A stretch of DNA of 64,000 bases from an uncultured Lachnospiraceae bacterium (GCA_910579505.1 CAJTTZ010000001.1:434001-498000), one strand, 5' to 3'. Positions 8,357 through 18,653 are shown, counted from the stretch's first letter. Notes: generated by a model not told the origin, from the sequence alone. Numbers and translations are program-made.

Positions 8357-9769
8357 TTACCTCCCAAGCAGCATCCGAATAAAATCTCCCATGCCCGTCC
8401 AATAATCATGGATATCCATATTAAGTTCTCTGTTTACAAGTTTTGGCCAGTGCCAAATATTATACACAGCTTCCGATACTATTGAAGAAATCACAATAAC
8501 ATATCCCCCAAGTCGTGTCTGATTAAACAAAAGGAGCTCTAACACCAGGCATAACCCACTCGCAAATATATAACTCTTCCAGTACCATAATCGGTTTGTA
8601 GATGACAAATAGGAGGAGTAACAATTCCGAAGCGATATAATAAACTGATATATTGCCAAACCCAGAAACAAATAAATATCTAACAATATCTCTGGTTTTA
8701 ACACATGAATAATCGGAAGACCTATGAAGACTGTCCCCACTGTTCCAATAATAAAAACTATTATGTACCCTGCCACACACATTGCCTGTGTTTTTTTCAG
8801 CTTAGTCTTATCATCGTTAACATATGCTGACTGAATAACCGGCAAGTGTGCCACATCTATAGATCTCGACACCTTAGCAACGGCAACGGCAACTTGAGAA
8901 AGGATTGAATATGTTGCTGTCTGTTCTAGACTCATAAAAGCTGAACAGATCAATGTCCCTGCCTGCGTTGATACATAATCGGAAACAGAAACCATCCCAT
9001 CTCTCCATGCATTAGGCCACAATGTCTCCAGGCAGCAAATGACATCCTTTTTAGATATGCTGATATTTTGGTCCTTTACTAGTCTTTTAATCGCAAACCG
9101 CTTATCCAAAAAAAATTTACAGACAACACGCAATAAAAATCCATAAACAAAATAAGAAATGCACACTCCTAAAAAATCAAATCCAGTACTCAATAGAATT
9201 GCCAATAAAAAAAGTCTTGCGATATTAGCAATAACAATCGCCTGACCGTTTTCTTTTACACCCCCGCTCCCTATCAACAGTGCGCTATAATAGCCATAAT
9301 AAATATTAATAAAAACGGCAATTAAAAATATACACCACCCCGCTTTAATATTGATGCACATAATATTTCCAGCGATAATACTAATATAAATTGTTCCAAA
9401 CGTTACCAGAAAAAATGTCGCAATAACAGCCATGAAAAAATATACCACTTTGCACGCTGAAAATACATTTACTAAAAGATGATAATCTATTTCCCCATCG
9501 GACAACATCTCCTTCTCTTTGCCCTCTTTTGAAAGTGATTTTGCCCCACTCCAGCAATACGCCACACTTCGGGAAAATGAAGGCGTAAATCCAAATGTAA
9601 TGAGGCTGGATATTGCCGATAAACTCATCAGAACATACCATAGACCTAATCTGTCTGAATCCAGAAAATAGAGCAGAAACGGCAGCTGAAAATAATTAGA
9701 CCCCATATTAAATAATGTCCCTGCGTAATTCCACACCACTTCTTTTTTTGCAATATTAATTTGTTTCAC
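8357..9769 (-). CDS. wzx: Wzx-type polysaccharide flippase
   Basis: A 470-residue polytopic membrane protein with about 12-14 hydrophobic segments and the pattern of the MATE/Wzx (polysaccharide biosynthesis) superfamily: VVWNYAGTLFNMGSNYFQLPFLLYFL at the start and repeated hydrophobic helices to the C-terminus. Expected to flip undecaprenyl-linked repeat units to the outer face. The GTG at 9769 is preferred because a TTG at 9796 would overlap wzy by about 40 bases. It is paired with wzy upstream, consistent with Wzx/Wzy-dependent synthesis. Confidence 0.85.
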   Translation of the reverse strand: MKQINIAKKEVVWNYAGTLFNMGSNYFQLPFLLYFLDSDRLGLWYVLMSLSAISSLITFGFTPSFSRSVAYCWSGAKSLSKEGKEKEMLSDGEIDYHLLVNVFSACKVVYFFMAVIATFFLVTFGTIYISIIAGNIMCINIKAGWCIFLIAVFINIYYGYYSALLIGSGGVKENGQAIVIANIARLFLLAILLSTGFDFLGVCISYFVYGFLLRVVCKFFLDKRFAIKRLVKDQNISISKKDVICCLETLWPNAWRDGMVSVSDYVSTQAGTLICSAFMSLEQTATYSILSQVAVAVAKVSRSIDVAHLPVIQSAYVNDDKTKLKKTQAMCVAGYIIVFIIGTVGTVFIGLPIIHVLKPEILLDIYLFLGLAIYQFIISLRNCYSSYLSSTNRLWYWKSYIFASGLCLVLELLLFNQTRLGGYVIVISSIVSEAVYNIWHWPKLVNRELNMDIHDYWTGMGDFIRMLLGR

Positions 9770-11030
9770 TTTTATACCCCATATTTGCTCCAGCAAGCTT
9801 GACGGAAGCAGCCCTCAACTGCGCCCTTCTTTGAACATTACATTCCTCGACTCTGTCTATATAGTAAAACAATGGCAATATAACAAAATAATACTCAAAC
9901 CCTATTTCTACCATTCCCCTCAGTAAAAAACCAGATAATAATACAAGTAATAAATTACTCTTCCGCATCGTTTTCTTTTTATCAAACTCACGCATAGCAA
10001 TCAGCAGAATACAAATAAAAAAAACAAGTGCAAACATTCCTCCCCAAAAAGCCTGCTGCAAAAAAACATTATGGGTATTTCCTGTTCGTGCCAGCGCTCT
10101 CTCCATTGCCAAAACTGTAGAGTAATCATCATAGCTGATAGGTGTTGATATTCCGTACCCTACAAAAAATTTATTCTTTATCAACTGTAATGAATAATCC
10201 CAAACCCTGTTTCGTCCTAAAGATGCCTTCTTTCCTGTCAAAAACTTAATTAAATACTCTAAATATTTCTGAATTCGAACTATAATAATTAAAATGAAAA
10301 CCCCAAAATTTAAAATCACAATCTTTTTCCCGGAATTTAACCATGTATACTTTACTATTGAAATATAGAAATACAATAAAGCCATTACCAGAAAAACAAT
10401 TATTCCTGTTCCAATTTTTCTTAAAAAGACAAAGCTCCCGAAAAGCACAATGTCAAAAAAAAGTATCCATTTATATTTATTATTCTTAATTGTTAGTGCG
10501 GTTGTCCAAAATAATGATACAAAATATAAGGATAAGGAGGAATTATCATCTCCCAGAAAAACCGTACTCTGATTTTTAATTACATATACTTTACTTACTT
10601 CATACAATCCATTTGGATTATAAATGCTTACTATTATGTTTATAAATAATAAGATTATAAAATATGATACAATAATCTTCAGATAAATTTCGTTATCTTT
10701 CATTGTCAGAATATAACTACACAAACACAGACTTCCAACATTACTAAGCAAAAAAAATAAACTATAACTTATATTGGAAGAATTAAGGATGCTGGAAAAT
10801 ACAAACGTAAGGTGAAGTAATACTGCGAACAGTACAATATCAGGGCATTTCCATTTATTACGCCATAAAAACAGCAGAACACTTACAAATAATATGGCAA
10901 TCTTAATATAAGTAGTGATATCAAACACGAGCATCCTTTTTATATATGCAGGTGTATAAAGAACAAACAGGAATAAATATCCCAGTAAATATTTTATCCA
11001 CGTATTATCAAGTCTTATTTTTATAATCAT
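9756..11030 (-). CDS. wzy: O-antigen/capsule polymerase (Wzy-like)
   Basis: A 424-residue membrane protein with about 10-12 predicted helices. It has the O-antigen ligase/polymerase signature near residues 270-340: GRNRVWDYSLQLIKNKFFVGYG, followed by an external loop ending TGNTHNVFLQQAFWGG. Wzy joins repeat units on the outer face of the membrane. The ATG overlaps the stop of the preceding GT9 gene (ATGA). The gene is very AT-rich, typical of wzy. Confidence 0.85.
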   Translation of the reverse strand: MIIKIRLDNTWIKYLLGYLFLFVLYTPAYIKRMLVFDITTYIKIAILFVSVLLFLWRNKWKCPDIVLFAVLLHLTFVFSSILNSSNISYSLFFLLSNVGSLCLCSYILTMKDNEIYLKIIVSYFIILLFINIIVSIYNPNGLYEVSKVYVIKNQSTVFLGDDNSSLSLYFVSLFWTTALTIKNNKYKWILFFDIVLFGSFVFLRKIGTGIIVFLVMALLYFYISIVKYTWLNSGKKIVILNFGVFILIIIVRIQKYLEYLIKFLTGKKASLGRNRVWDYSLQLIKNKFFVGYGISTPISYDDYSTVLAMERALARTGNTHNVFLQQAFWGGMFALVFFICILLIAMREFDKKKTMRKSNLLLVLLSGFLLRGMVEIGFEYYFVILPLFYYIDRVEECNVQRRAQLRAASVKLAGANMGYKSETN

Positions 11031-12016
11031 ATTAATATTTTATCTACTTTTCTAATAACATCGTCTACAGATATCGACTTTAAACAGGACAACCCTGATG
11101 TACAGTTAAAATACTTATCTCCTCTTTCGGCATAACAATACTTACATTTCGTCTTCGGTGTTAAAAAAAAAGCCCTTTCATTAAAAGTTCCGCACATATC
11201 CGGATCTGTTGGTCCATGTATGGACAGTGTAGCTGCTCCTACCGCTCCCGCAAGATGCATCATACCTGTATCATTCCCTATCACAAGATCACACACTGAT
11301 AAAATTTGGGCGGATTCCAGCAGGCTGGTCTTTCCTAATATATTTAAAACATTTGCAAGATTTACATCATCTGTATAGCTAGCAAATTCCTTTTCTTCCT
11401 TATTTCCTCCTATCAAAATAACTCTATACTTTTTTTCCAGTATTCTTATCAATTCTGCGTATCGTTTATATGGCCATTGTTTAAAATTGATGCCTTTCAT
11501 TTTTCTATTCTTGGCGGATACGTTATTTATTACATTTCCTCCCATACACACTGCTATTATCTTCATTCCATTTTCCAAGCCATATTTTTCACATATCTTT
11601 GTTTTATCATTATCCAAATATAGCTGCGGTTTCTTTACAGCATACTCAATCCCTAATAATTCCAAAACGTCCAGACACCTCAGCACCAGATGTTTTGTCC
11701 ACTTTAGTTTTCTATGAACATAAACTACTTTTTTACATCCCAAATATTTTAATAATATAATACTCATCCACTTAGCACTAATAAAATCGGCTATAATCCC
11801 AATATCATATTTACCGTAAGCAAACATCCTGGGTGCGTCATGCAAAGCAATGACGTTTCTTATATTAGGATTATTTAGAAATAAATCGCCATAATTTTGT
11901 TTTAATACGACAATATCTATCACTGCATGTTTATCCGCAATAGTAATATTGTCAATAGTAGGCATAAAACATATACTATCTCCAATCCCATGATGTATAT
12001 CTATTAGATATCTCAT
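11027..12016 (-). CDS. glycosyltransferase family 9 (heptosyltransferase-like)
   Basis: A 329-residue protein of the ADP-heptose:LPS heptosyltransferase family. Key segments are the N-terminal HHGIGDSICFMPTI, and near residue 235 CDLVIGNDTGMMHLAGAVGAATLSIHGPTDPDMCG, the GT9 donor-binding signature. C-terminal cysteines (CKYCYAE...C...C) occur in many GT9 members. It lies in the same operon as the ADP-heptose pathway, which makes transfer of heptose the natural inference. An A9 run at 11163-11171 is in frame. Confidence 0.88.
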   Translation of the reverse strand: MRYLIDIHHGIGDSICFMPTIDNITIADKHAVIDIVVLKQNYGDLFLNNPNIRNVIALHDAPRMFAYGKYDIGIIADFISAKWMSIILLKYLGCKKVVYVHRKLKWTKHLVLRCLDVLELLGIEYAVKKPQLYLDNDKTKICEKYGLENGMKIIAVCMGGNVINNVSAKNRKMKGINFKQWPYKRYAELIRILEKKYRVILIGGNKEEKEFASYTDDVNLANVLNILGKTSLLESAQILSVCDLVIGNDTGMMHLAGAVGAATLSIHGPTDPDMCGTFNERAFFLTPKTKCKYCYAERGDKYFNCTSGLSCLKSISVDDVIRKVDKILI

Positions 12017-12063
12017 TCAACACGGCGCCTCCCCAAATATAGATGCATTTTAAAAACTTCTAT

Positions 12064-13462
12064 TTATTCCATTTCTAGCTTTTGATTAATCATCTTAAAT
12101 TTTCCGTTTTTCTCTGGCAGTATATCTTCTACAACGCTAATTCTGACGTCTAATTCATTCCCCACTTTTTCATAAATTTGCCTTGCCATTTCATCAATAT
12201 CCTTTTTATCGAATTCTTCAGTAGAAACAATTTTTAAAATTACTTCCCCTTTTTTTTCTTGATAAAACTGATATTTAGAAACATGCTCAAAAATATTTGA
12301 GTGCATATTGATGGCAGCCACGGAAAATCTTGTATCATTTTTCCCCAGTAAAACATCTTTTTGACGTCCTTCCACAGATTTCAATCTGCGGTGTGCCCGT
12401 CCACAGGAACATTGTTTTTTCTCACTCCACTCCGCAATATCCCCAGTTCTATAACGAATCAATGGCATTGCTTCATTAAGAAATCCAGTTGCTACAATCT
12501 CACCGCGAATTCCTGGTTCCCATATTTGATTTCCTTCCGAATCAATTAATTCTACAAACCCATACTGCGGTTCAATATGATATTCCGTAGATTCTTCACA
12601 TTCAGCCGCCATTACCAATCGTTCTGTATGCCCATAAAAAGAAAAAACTCTTGTATTAAGAACTTTCTCTACATACATTCGCTGCTCAATAGTAACAGGT
12701 TCACTAACTGCTAAAACTCCTGAGAAGGAATGATGTATTCCGCTCTTTTCAATATATTTGCAAAGTACTATAATTGCCGACATATAACCATGAATATATT
12801 CCGGTTTATACTTTTCAATCTTTTCGCAATATATCCGTAAGTTATCTTTTGTCATCTTAAAAATATCAATACTCAGTTCTCTCTTTAATGCATCCCACTG
12901 CCAGCTTTTTCCTTTTAATTTCTTTTCACGAAAAACTTTTCCGCGTAATACTAATCTGGAACTATCTGGTTTATACCCAACTCTTTTCCATATAAAATTT
13001 ACATAAGCCCATTCTCTCATCAAAACACTTTTGTCTTGATAGAAGCCTGCAGAACGGCCCGTTGTACCTGACGTTACGACATAATCCAATTTTTCTTTAT
13101 GTATTCCACATTTTATCATTTGATCACAGTTGTCTCGAACACATTCTTTATCAGTCATCGGAACTTTCTTTAAATCCAATATATCCCTGAACTCATAAGG
13201 ATTAAAATTCGCCCGATTAAAGCTCTCCTGATAAAAGGGAATCTCCTCATATGCCTCAATTAATTTCCTTTTTAATAACTTTTCTTCATCTGCTTCCCTC
13301 TGTACCCCCCCCCCCCGAAAAATTTAATTCTGAATACTGTTTCCAAAACACACCTCCGTATCTATACTTTTTAGGTATCATATAAAACAACGGCGCGGCA
13401 CAGTTTATGATACCGAGCGGTATATTATTATATATTTTTAAAAGAACATTCACTATTTTCAT
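12064..13462 (-). CDS. CapK/PaaK-like adenylate-forming ligase, poly-G frameshifted (phase OFF)
   Basis: Phenylacetate-CoA-ligase-like protein of the capsule CapK group. Landmarks are VTSGTTGRSAGF (phosphate-binding loop), FYGHTER, IRYRTGDIAEW and GRQKDVLL (adenylation motifs). Translation from the ATG at 13462, seven bases after AAGGA, enters 12 G at 13305-13316 and stops soon after. With 11 or 14 G it reads through to NPYEFRDILDLKKVPM and the ligase domain, giving 465 residues. Total length is 3n+1. The substrate in capsule loci is unknown; activation of an acyl group is inferred, and the neighbouring acyltransferase would fit. Confidence 0.8.
13305..13316 (-). repeat. poly-G tract (12) inside the CapK-like gene
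   Basis: Twelve consecutive C on the plus strand, G in the gene, about 50 codons after the start. The in-frame lengths are 11 or 14; at 12 the frame closes at a TGA seven codons later. Confidence 0.9.
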
Positions 13463-14473
13463 AACATTTCCTTCTTTCTATTCCACAACACACACATAAA
13501 AACGGCACCTTGGGAACACCCCACTTACATATCATAAGCGTAACTGCAATATTCCCCAACCATATGATTAAGACAATTATAATGGGAATGCTAACCTTTA
13601 AAACTGAGCAAACAAGTATTCTAAAAATTGTGAGCAGATATCCATTAAATAAATATAACTGTAATGAAAATCTGCTACAATCAAAAAGCAAATCCTGAAT
13701 CCATATTGTAAATTGATTTTTTGACCACTGCCCGCTTAGAGCGCTGGAACAACATGCCAGAAAAACAATCATTGAAATAGCTCTGACAAAATTAAAAATA
13801 TTTTCCAGATCATATCTGCCTGCTGTTTCAGCCAGGTCAATTACACAGTACATAATCAGGGAAAAAACTCCAATAAATATCAAGCTGCGCTTTTGCCCCC
13901 CCCTCTCAATTTCTGCTTTATGCAATCACCAAAAATAAAATACGGAATATAGTAAACGCATGTGCTTAGCATAAAAATGTTCGGCAGTTCTATTGCCGTA
14001 CTTAAAATAAGCATAATTGCAGAAAAAACCGCCTTCTTCCATATCTCGTTCAGTATCCTTTCCATTAATGGATAAACTACAAACAGAATAAACAAAACAT
14101 ATAGAAACCAATATCCGCCTCCATGAAAAAGCAATTTCGAGATTCCTTCTCCTATCGGCTCTACGCCATTGACCAACACACCCCCAAATGCCCTGCATAA
14201 CATTGCAAATATCCCAAAAAACAAATAAGGAATCAGTATTCTTTTTATTTTTTTACTAATATAAGCGCCATAATTCCGACATTGGTAAACGACCCCTGCC
14301 AATACAAAAAACAATTCCATATGAAAAGTATATATATAATGCTGTAATGCCTTACACCATGAAACCCCCGATATATCCACCGGGTACACGATAAACGAAT
14401 GTCCTAATATCATGAGGATTGCAGCTATTCCTCTCAGAATATCCACTTCATCTATACGATTCTCCCGTCTCAT
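13428..14473 (-). CDS. membrane acyltransferase family 3, poly-G frameshifted (phase OFF)
   Basis: The OafA/acyltransferase-3 pattern: DEVDILRGIAAILMILGHS at residues 8-26 (catalytic His) and HMELFFVLAGVVY, then about ten hydrophobic helices. With 8 G at 13896-13903 the first part ends after 197 residues (GGGKSAA) and the remaining helices lie in another frame, 13428-13925. With 9 G the two join into a 348-residue protein of ordinary family length. Its ATG overlaps the wecC stop (ATGA), and its 3' end overlaps the start of the CapK-like gene by about 35 bases. It probably O-acylates the glycan outside the membrane (inference). Confidence 0.8.
13896..13903 (-). repeat. poly-G tract (8) inside the acyltransferase gene
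   Basis: Eight G in the coding strand. The in-frame lengths are 6 or 9. It is the shortest of the four tracts in the operon and the only one that is one base short (or two long) rather than one base long. Confidence 0.85.
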
Positions 14474-15693
14474 AGCCGGTACACCCCTCTCATATCACAA
14501 ACCTTCCTCGTATCCAGAATAACCTTCCCTTCCAGCTTCCCCATATTCTCCTTTATCTCATCATGCCCCACCATAATCACCACCAGATCCACATCTCTTA
14601 GGAATGCGTCCAGATCATGATACTGTCTTTCCACCACATCCTTCTCGATAAAAGGATCATACACTTTCACAGATTTCCCGCTCAAATGCCGCTCCATGGA
14701 TTCCAGCATCTGCAATGTCGGCGACTCCCGCATATCATCCACATTTTCCTTGTAAGTCAATCCATACAACCCGACTCTGCCGATATCCGTCATATGATTT
14801 TCCTTCAGAATTTCATAAATCCTGTTCAGGACAAAATCCGGCATACTGTCATTTGTCTTCATGGATTCATCAATCACTTTCGCAAGGCTGGGATAGTCCC
14901 CAACCAGAAACCATGGATCTACGGAAATACAGTGACCGCCGACTCCCGGTCCGGGCTTAAGGATATTTACCCTTGGGTGCATATTGCAGATACGTATGAT
15001 CTCATACACGTCCATGTCATCATGTCGGCATATCTTTGCAAGCTCGTTGGCAAAAGCGATATTGACAGCCCTATATGTATTCTCGACCACCTTTGTCATC
15101 TCCGCCGTGCAGATATCGGTCACCACAATCTCTCCCTGGCAGAACGCCGCATAGTAGGACTTTATCTTTTCCCCAATCTCCTTGTCATCCGCGCCTATTG
15201 TCCTGTTATTATGCAGCAGTTCATAAAGCATATTGCCGGGGATGATCCGTTCCGGGGCATGTACCAGATGAATTTTCTTTCCTGATGTATCTTCTTCTGC
15301 TTCTACCAGCGGCCTGATGTGTTTATTGATGGTTCCGGGCGAAATCGTGGACTCAATCACGACTACCGTCTCCTCCTTAGCCACCTTTAGAATCTCACTG
15401 ACTGCGGCGACAACATAGGAGGGATCGACCTTTTTGGAAAATTTATCATAGGGAGTCGGCACAGAGACAATGTAGGTATCCGTGGTCTGGTATTTTGTTG
15501 TAAACCTGACTCCGCTTTCCACGGCGGAATGAAACAGTTCCTCAATCCCCTTTTCCTGAAATGTCATATGTCCGCTGTTCAATGTCCTGACCAGCTCCGC
15601 ATTATAATCCGTTCCGACAATCTCCACACCATGTGAAGCCATCATAAGCGCAGTCGGTAAGCCAATATAACCAAGTCCTATCACGTTGATCAT
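14470..15693 (-). CDS. wecC: UDP-N-acetyl-D-mannosamine dehydrogenase (nucleotide-sugar dehydrogenase)
   Basis: NAD-dependent four-electron oxidation of UDP-ManNAc to UDP-ManNAcA. The N-terminal Rossmann motif is VIGLGYIGLPTA. The central domain carries AEMTKVVENTYRAVNIAFANE, and GGHCISVDPWFL contains the catalytic cysteine near residue 256. The C-terminal domain has YGLTYKENVDDMRESP. At 407 residues it is close to E. coli WecC (420). The start at 15693 follows AGGAG. Together with wecB at the distal end of the operon it indicates a ManNAcA residue in the polymer. UDP-Glc substrate cannot be excluded but the overall fit is to WecC. Confidence 0.88.
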   Translation of the reverse strand: MINVIGLGYIGLPTALMMASHGVEIVGTDYNAELVRTLNSGHMTFQEKGIEELFHSAVESGVRFTTKYQTTDTYIVSVPTPYDKFSKKVDPSYVVAAVSEILKVAKEETVVVIESTISPGTINKHIRPLVEAEEDTSGKKIHLVHAPERIIPGNMLYELLHNNRTIGADDKEIGEKIKSYYAAFCQGEIVVTDICTAEMTKVVENTYRAVNIAFANELAKICRHDDMDVYEIIRICNMHPRVNILKPGPGVGGHCISVDPWFLVGDYPSLAKVIDESMKTNDSMPDFVLNRIYEILKENHMTDIGRVGLYGLTYKENVDDMRESPTLQMLESMERHLSGKSVKVYDPFIEKDVVERQYHDLDAFLRDVDLVVIMVGHDEIKENMGKLEGKVILDTRKVCDMRGVYRL

Positions 15694-15779
15694 CTTCTGT
15701 CTTCTCCTATCCATCAATGTAAATATTCTACATTCGGAGTTCTCTACGATTCATCCCATGCTCAGTGGCAGATACCGCG

Positions 15780-17477
15780 TCACTGCACCAGCTGAATAAA
15801 CACTGTTATCTCCACATTTTTTACAAAGGGCGTCCTGATTTCCAGAACTCCTTTTCTTTCCAGTTCTCCAAAATCCTGTGCAAAAAAACAGATATCGCCT
15901 TCCCGGTGAATCACTCCCACGCTTCCGGGCGGGATTAGGATAACCACCTGCCTTTTCCCGTCATCCCATACTGAAAACTGCTGCGCTGTATCGGCACAAA
16001 AACAGCATTCAGGATGAAGGTGAAAAAACTGTCTCGCAATATGTTGTTTTCTGTCCTTTGTTAAAACCCTGTCCTTAATATTTAGTGCATTTTTCGTCAG
16101 TTCAATCTTTCTGTAGATATAATCACCAGAAAATGAGCGGAACCTACCAGATACCGCCTTTTCACTGACTTCACATTCTATTTCGGACATTCTTCTTGCA
16201 GCCCTGTGCTCTCCCCATAATTCCGCCTGTTCCCTGTCATCGACCATAACTGTGTTATGCGCCGCCGTTGAACGGAAAAACTGCCGCAGTCTCCCCTGAT
16301 ATTGATAGGTCCCGGAATTGGCAAATACCGTTTTCCCGCCTCTGGTCAGTTCAAAGCTCAGACAGTCACAATGGGCGTGTCCTCCCATATAAGCCGGTCC
16401 AATCTGTCCACAGTCAAACAGCAGCGTACTTTCGCCGGCATACAGTTTATAATAGCCGGACGCATCAAAGACAGTTTGTTCATCAGGGACACTTCGTGCC
16501 GTGATCTTTCGCACTGCACTTAGCAAATCGTCAGTATCCTTCGCCACATTATTTCCCGCATCGTTAAACAGCGGCGTCCTTGGCATCCCCCGCGAAATGG
16601 AGGCCAAGGCGGCAGCCATACGTTCCGTCTCGTCAAGCAGCTTCCCAGCGTCATTCCTGTATTCCTTCCTACCATCCAGTGCTGTATATACCCTTAGCGT
16701 ATCTTCCAGAACAATCTTGTGGTACATCAGGCTCCTCTCGTAATGAAGCCCGTCCGCCAATATCTGTTCTTTTATCTGCCCATAAAACTTGGCGAAATAT
16801 TTTTTATAATTATCTTTTTCTCCAAATAGAACGCTGCAGATCACAATCGTTTTCAGATTTTCGAAATAGTGGTTAGCTAACAACGCCAGTTCCTGCGTTG
16901 CAAGCAGATACTGATACTGCTGATAAATACTCCTGATCAGCTTTTTTTCCAACTCCGATCCCTGGAGCTTTTCCCGCAATATGTTCATACAGATTAAGAG
17001 ATTGGGAATCCTCATGGATATGGTATAAGGCTCAAAGCTGTCCCTGACAGGATGATCCATCCAGGCATCCACATAGTCGCACCATTTTCGAAAACATTGT
17101 TCAGATGTATCGTCTCTGCCAGCCACAGCCAAGGGAATCAAAAACTCCAGATAATGTAAATTATAATTCCAGAGATGTGAAGCCTCTGTCACTTCCCATT
17201 CCCTTAAGTCAATCACATGTTTCTCATGTAAAATTTCGACTTCATTATTCAGAAGACCGTCTATACAAAACCGCGCCAGATAATTCTGCCCTGTGTCCAG
17301 TTCTGGCATCATTACAGAGACAGTCTGTGTCTGCGGTATGTTACTGACTGCCAGAATCCGTTTTAAAATTTTATCTTTTCGTTTGTTCAATATACGGTTT
17401 CGTAGTTGATGCCATATCTGTACCCATTTCAGATATTTAACTGTATTTATATAAATCAGTATCCTTTTGCCTGTCAC
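15780..17477 (-). CDS. heparinase II/III-like protein
   Basis: A 565-residue protein with an alpha/alpha-toroid N-terminal region (about 60-330) and a heparinase II/III C-terminal domain. GGHAHCDCLSFELTRGGKTVFANSGTY and STAAHNTVMVDD are the conserved catalytic-region segments. Members of this family are polysaccharide lyases, and copies are common inside capsule operons, where they may trim or turn over the polymer. No signal peptide is evident, so cellular location is unclear. The GTG at 17477 overlaps the stop of the upstream GT4 (GTGA); longer in-frame starts would lie inside that gene. Confidence 0.8.
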   Translation of the reverse strand: MTGKRILIYINTVKYLKWVQIWHQLRNRILNKRKDKILKRILAVSNIPQTQTVSVMMPELDTGQNYLARFCIDGLLNNEVEILHEKHVIDLREWEVTEASHLWNYNLHYLEFLIPLAVAGRDDTSEQCFRKWCDYVDAWMDHPVRDSFEPYTISMRIPNLLICMNILREKLQGSELEKKLIRSIYQQYQYLLATQELALLANHYFENLKTIVICSVLFGEKDNYKKYFAKFYGQIKEQILADGLHYERSLMYHKIVLEDTLRVYTALDGRKEYRNDAGKLLDETERMAAALASISRGMPRTPLFNDAGNNVAKDTDDLLSAVRKITARSVPDEQTVFDASGYYKLYAGESTLLFDCGQIGPAYMGGHAHCDCLSFELTRGGKTVFANSGTYQYQGRLRQFFRSTAAHNTVMVDDREQAELWGEHRAARRMSEIECEVSEKAVSGRFRSFSGDYIYRKIELTKNALNIKDRVLTKDRKQHIARQFFHLHPECCFCADTAQQFSVWDDGKRQVVILIPPGSVGVIHREGDICFFAQDFGELERKGVLEIRTPFVKNVEITVFIQLVQ

Positions 17478-18646
17478 TCCCCGCACATCCCCAGAAACTC
17501 CTCCGCCAGCATCCGTGCCGAACGCTGGATCGAATACTTTTCTTCCATCAGTTTTGCCGCATAGCTTTTCAGACGCTCCATCTGTTTCCTGTTTTTGTAT
17601 AGTCTCTGATAAGCGTCCCACAGTTCCTCCGTCCTGTTTGGACTAACCGCTATTCCCAGCTCCGATTCTTCCAGCACAGACACTGCGTCCCCTTCCGCCG
17701 CCAGCAATACCGGGCAGCCGATTCCAAGCGCCTCGTATATCTTCGTCGGTATGCTGTCTTTCAGGTTTCCATTCACCAGCGGCACAAAGCTGATATCCGC
17801 GGCTTTTAACACTGTATAGATATCCTGATTGGATAAGCTGCCTCCGAAAAACACATGTGCAAGGCGGTGTTTTCGGACATACGCCCTCAGTTCCTGTTCT
17901 TCTGCCCCTTTTCCGTACAGTAGGAAAGCGGCTTCCATTCCCTCCTCCTGTGCCCTCATGGCAATGTCAAGCAGCTGCTTAAGGCCCTGGGCAAGCCCGA
18001 GATTCCCGGTATATACACAGGTAAATTTCCCGTTCCCCTTTATCTTTTTATACAGTTCGCTATTTAAGGGGTTTTCCAAAAAGTGAACGTCAAATCCATT
18101 GGGGATTTTTACAATCCGCTTCTTGGGCGCGTATTCTTTCAGTCTCCTGACTTTACCGTCGCTCACCGCCGTAACCAGATCCGCATGCCGCAGCATAAAG
18201 TCCCTGATAAAACGGAATATTTTGTAATAGACGCTGTCCTTTGTAAATTCATCCATCTCAAGGGCAACATCCGGCCAGATGTCCCGGACATCATACACCA
18301 GTTTGGCATGCTTTATCTTTGCCATAACATAGCCCGCCATACTGATCAATGCCGGCGGCGTTGTCGTCAGAACAATGTCAATCTTTCCCGCTTTTCTCAA
18401 ATTGCACACGGATGAGACGGCAAAGCTCAAACCGTTCGCCAGTCTGTAAAAGGCATTTTTCTTTTTGAGCGGCACGGTAAGACAATAGGTGACCTCCGTG
18501 TCTTTCTCTATCCCTTTTATGGAGGGCGCCATAATCACAACTTCAAATCCGTACTCCTTTAGCGCCTCCTTAAAAGCGCGCACTCTCTTAGTACAGGGAT
18601 TATCAATCAGATAGGGGTCGCCCATGTGAATCAAAACTCTTTTCAT
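17474..18646 (-). CDS. glycosyltransferase family 4 (WbuB-like)
   Basis: A 390-residue GT-B enzyme. Segments are VYDVRDIWPDVALEM (typical of WbuB/FnlA-cluster transferases), VKIPNGFDVHFLENP, CVYTGNLGLAQGLKQLL and IPTKIYEALGIGCPVLLA. WbuB relatives add an N-acetylated amino sugar to the lipid-linked first sugar. It is immediately downstream of the initiating phosphoglycosyl transferase (spacing about 7 bases), so it is the likely second-sugar transferase. The start at 18646 follows AGGGAGAGC. Confidence 0.87.
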   Translation of the reverse strand: MKRVLIHMGDPYLIDNPCTKRVRAFKEALKEYGFEVVIMAPSIKGIEKDTEVTYCLTVPLKKKNAFYRLANGLSFAVSSVCNLRKAGKIDIVLTTTPPALISMAGYVMAKIKHAKLVYDVRDIWPDVALEMDEFTKDSVYYKIFRFIRDFMLRHADLVTAVSDGKVRRLKEYAPKKRIVKIPNGFDVHFLENPLNSELYKKIKGNGKFTCVYTGNLGLAQGLKQLLDIAMRAQEEGMEAAFLLYGKGAEEQELRAYVRKHRLAHVFFGGSLSNQDIYTVLKAADISFVPLVNGNLKDSIPTKIYEALGIGCPVLLAAEGDAVSVLEESELGIAVSPNRTEELWDAYQRLYKNRKQMERLKSYAAKLMEEKYSIQRSARMLAEEFLGMCGE

Positions 18647-18653
18647 GCTCTCC

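Noticed and set aside
11163..11171. A9 run in the GT9 gene
   Set aside because: In frame; encodes a natural Phe-Phe region. It could slip, but nothing suggests an OFF state.
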